A stretch of 64,000 nucleotides of DNA from WTFY01 sp965205275 (GTDB taxonomy: Bacteria; Pseudomonadota; Gammaproteobacteria; UBA4575). The notes below the pieces were generated by a model, which saw only the letters and a list, made by a program, of their open reading frames with translations, was not told where the DNA came from and did not search any database. Positions 63,107 to 64,000 of this stretch are shown one piece after another; the first letter of the stretch is position 1, and each line of letters begins with the position of its first letter. The stretch is from positions 2,042,184-2,106,183 of the forward strand of contig OZ242168.1 in assembly GCA_965205275.1 (NCBI GenBank). Direction: 5' to 3'. The translations under genes and the position numbers were made by a program.

Positions 63107-64000
63107 TGTGTATGGGTTCAGTACCTATGGCACTGTGGGATCAGGCGGCCTCCAGGGTGACAAGGTACTCGTTGGGCGTTTTCCAGTCGAGTGCTGCGTG
63201 GGGGCGTTCATAGTTGTAGAAGAACTCATAGCTGGCGAGGGCGGCCTGCACCGGGTCGATGCTCAGGGGGCCATCGTAGCGTCCCCAGAACTCGATGCGG
63301 GCAGCGCGGTTGGCGCGTTCCACACAGCCGTTGTACTGGGGATGCTTGGGCGGCAACACATGCAGCGGGATGTGCAGCGCTTCACAGGACGCCTCGAAGC
63401 CGGCCATGAACTCGCTGCCGCCGTCGACCTGGATGGAGACGAGCGGGAACGGCAGGGCCGCCAGCAGTTCGTGCAGGAAGCGCCGGGCGTGCCCGGCAGT
63501 GGCCCGTGAGCAGGCGCGCGTGACCATGAACTTCGACACCGGGCACACGGCGCGGAACTCCTTGACGGTGTCGCCGTCTCGCACATAGGTCATGTGGTCG
63601 ATCTGCATCAGCTCGCCCGGGGTACGCGCCTTCGCGCCGTACTTCCAGCGCCGTGCCCAGCGGGCGAAGCGGCGCGGGCGCTTCGGCGCATGTCTGCCTT
63701 CGCAGAACGCGGCGGGCCGGATCACACCGCGGGCCAGCGCCCGGCTGAGGATGCGCCCGACGCTCGACACACTCAGTGCCACGCCCTCGCGCCCCAGCAG
63801 GACCTGCAGGCGCGCCTTGCCCATAAACGGGTACTTGCGGCGCAGGGCCAGCACCGCCCTCACGTCCTGCGGCGTATAGGCCGGACACCGGTGCCGCCGC
63901 GGGCGGCTCGAATGCGGCGCCAGGGCGTGCACACCGCCTGCGGCCAGGACGGCCTTCCAGCGGTACAGGGTGCGCCGGCTGATCTCCAGCTGCTCCAGGG
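63107..64000 (-). mobile_element. IS481-like element, runs off the window
   Basis: The left end is placed at about 63107 because the 2OG oxygenase frame breaks there, at TGTGTATGGG. The element continues past the right edge. It is much more GC-rich than its surroundings (about two-thirds G+C by eye), so it came from a different genome type. The target duplication and right end are outside the window. Confidence 0.75.
63141..64000 (-). CDS. IS481/integrase-core transposase (partial)
   Basis: The minus-strand frame is open from the window edge to the TGA at 63141, so the start lies outside. It has an N-terminal helix-turn-helix (LEISRRTLYRWKAVLAAGG at the edge) and an rve integrase core with QIDHMTYV (Asp), VDGGSEFMAG (Asp) and GCVERANRAARIEF (Glu), then YNYERPHAALDWKTPNEYL. 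The length and layout fit IS481-type enzymes. Codon use is strongly GC-biased. Confidence 0.9.
   Translation of the reverse strand, partial: LEQLEISRRTLYRWKAVLAAGGVHALAPHSSRPRRHRCPAYTPQDVRAVLALRRKYPFMGKARLQVLLGREGVALSVSSVGRILSRALARGVIRPAAFCEGRHAPKRPRRFARWARRWKYGAKARTPGELMQIDHMTYVRDGDTVKEFRAVCPVSKFMVTRACSRATAGHARRFLHELLAALPFPLVSIQVDGGSEFMAGFEASCEALHIPLHVLPPKHPQYNGCVERANRAARIEFWGRYDGPLSIDPVQAALASYEFFYNYERPHAALDWKTPNEYLVTLEAA

Noticed and set aside
1..64000. CRISPR array or prophage
   Set aside because: No spaced direct repeats and no phage structural genes were seen; all repeats found are IS ends, target duplications or the cbbQ leader duplication.

Overview
The window looks like the chromosome of a chemolithotrophic, sulfur-oxidising gammaproteobacterium. 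The evidence is two sets of dissimilatory APS reductase genes (aprMBA and a second aprBA), a dsrS-like gene beside siroheme synthase (cysG), a CbbQ-type RuBisCO activase subunit, a pyrophosphate-dependent phosphofructokinase, a mercaptopyruvate-type sulfurtransferase and several small proteins of unknown function in operon-like groups. Five different insertion sequences and several broken genes suggest relaxed selection or recent IS activity, as in host-associated or bottlenecked lineages. Some single-base frameshifts could instead be assembly errors.

Layout. 1-490: the end of an unknown gene and a small membrane protein. 890-2932: a complete IS1595-type element with three passenger genes, bounded by 8-bp target duplications, just upstream of gcvT. 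2984-6984: gcvT-gcvP. 7121-9054: a hypothetical gene split by an IS3-family element. 9110-10649: an SlyD-like isomerase and cbbQ, whose 5' end is tandemly duplicated. 10932-14048: intact aprM-aprB-aprA. 14483-17219: an acetolactate-synthase-like enzyme and a secreted hypothetical. 17331-20833: a YkgJ-type cysteine-cluster protein and a second aprBA in which aprA is frameshifted. 21207-33890: housekeeping and redox genes (PPi-PFK, adk, ferredoxin reductase, sulfurtransferase, Nudix, BolA, TatD, TrhO, PepN, CDGSH, FabA). 34203-35345: an AlkB-type monooxygenase with aberrant codon use. 37023-40488: a two-gene unit of a molybdopterin oxidoreductase and an FAD/NAD/Fe-S reductase. 40600-44704: a TraB/GumN protein, glycerate kinase, an L,D-transpeptidase-like protein lacking its catalytic Cys, and small proteins. 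44731-50728: gltBD. 50980-53570: an IS5-family and an IS256-family element. 53744-62536: cysG, dsrS-like, VWA, MoxR, Sel1, TrpD2-like and four further genes of little or no known function, possibly a sulfur-oxidation-associated cassette. 62539-64000: a 2OG-Fe(II) oxygenase pseudogene broken by a nonsense codon and by a GC-rich IS481-like element that runs off the window.

How the genes fit together. APS reductase oxidises sulfite plus AMP to APS; AprM is the likely membrane electron acceptor for one of the two enzymes. CysG makes siroheme, the cofactor of sulfite reductase (Dsr), which is not in the window. CbbQ and PPi-PFK fit a Calvin-cycle autotroph, although no RuBisCO gene is visible. The most unusual items are the IS1595 element with a nuclease-like passenger gene, the two APS reductases of which one is decaying, the AlkB-like gene with C-depleted third positions, the catalytically dead L,D-transpeptidase-like protein, and the dsrS/MoxR/VWA cassette. 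No tRNA, rRNA or CRISPR array was seen.
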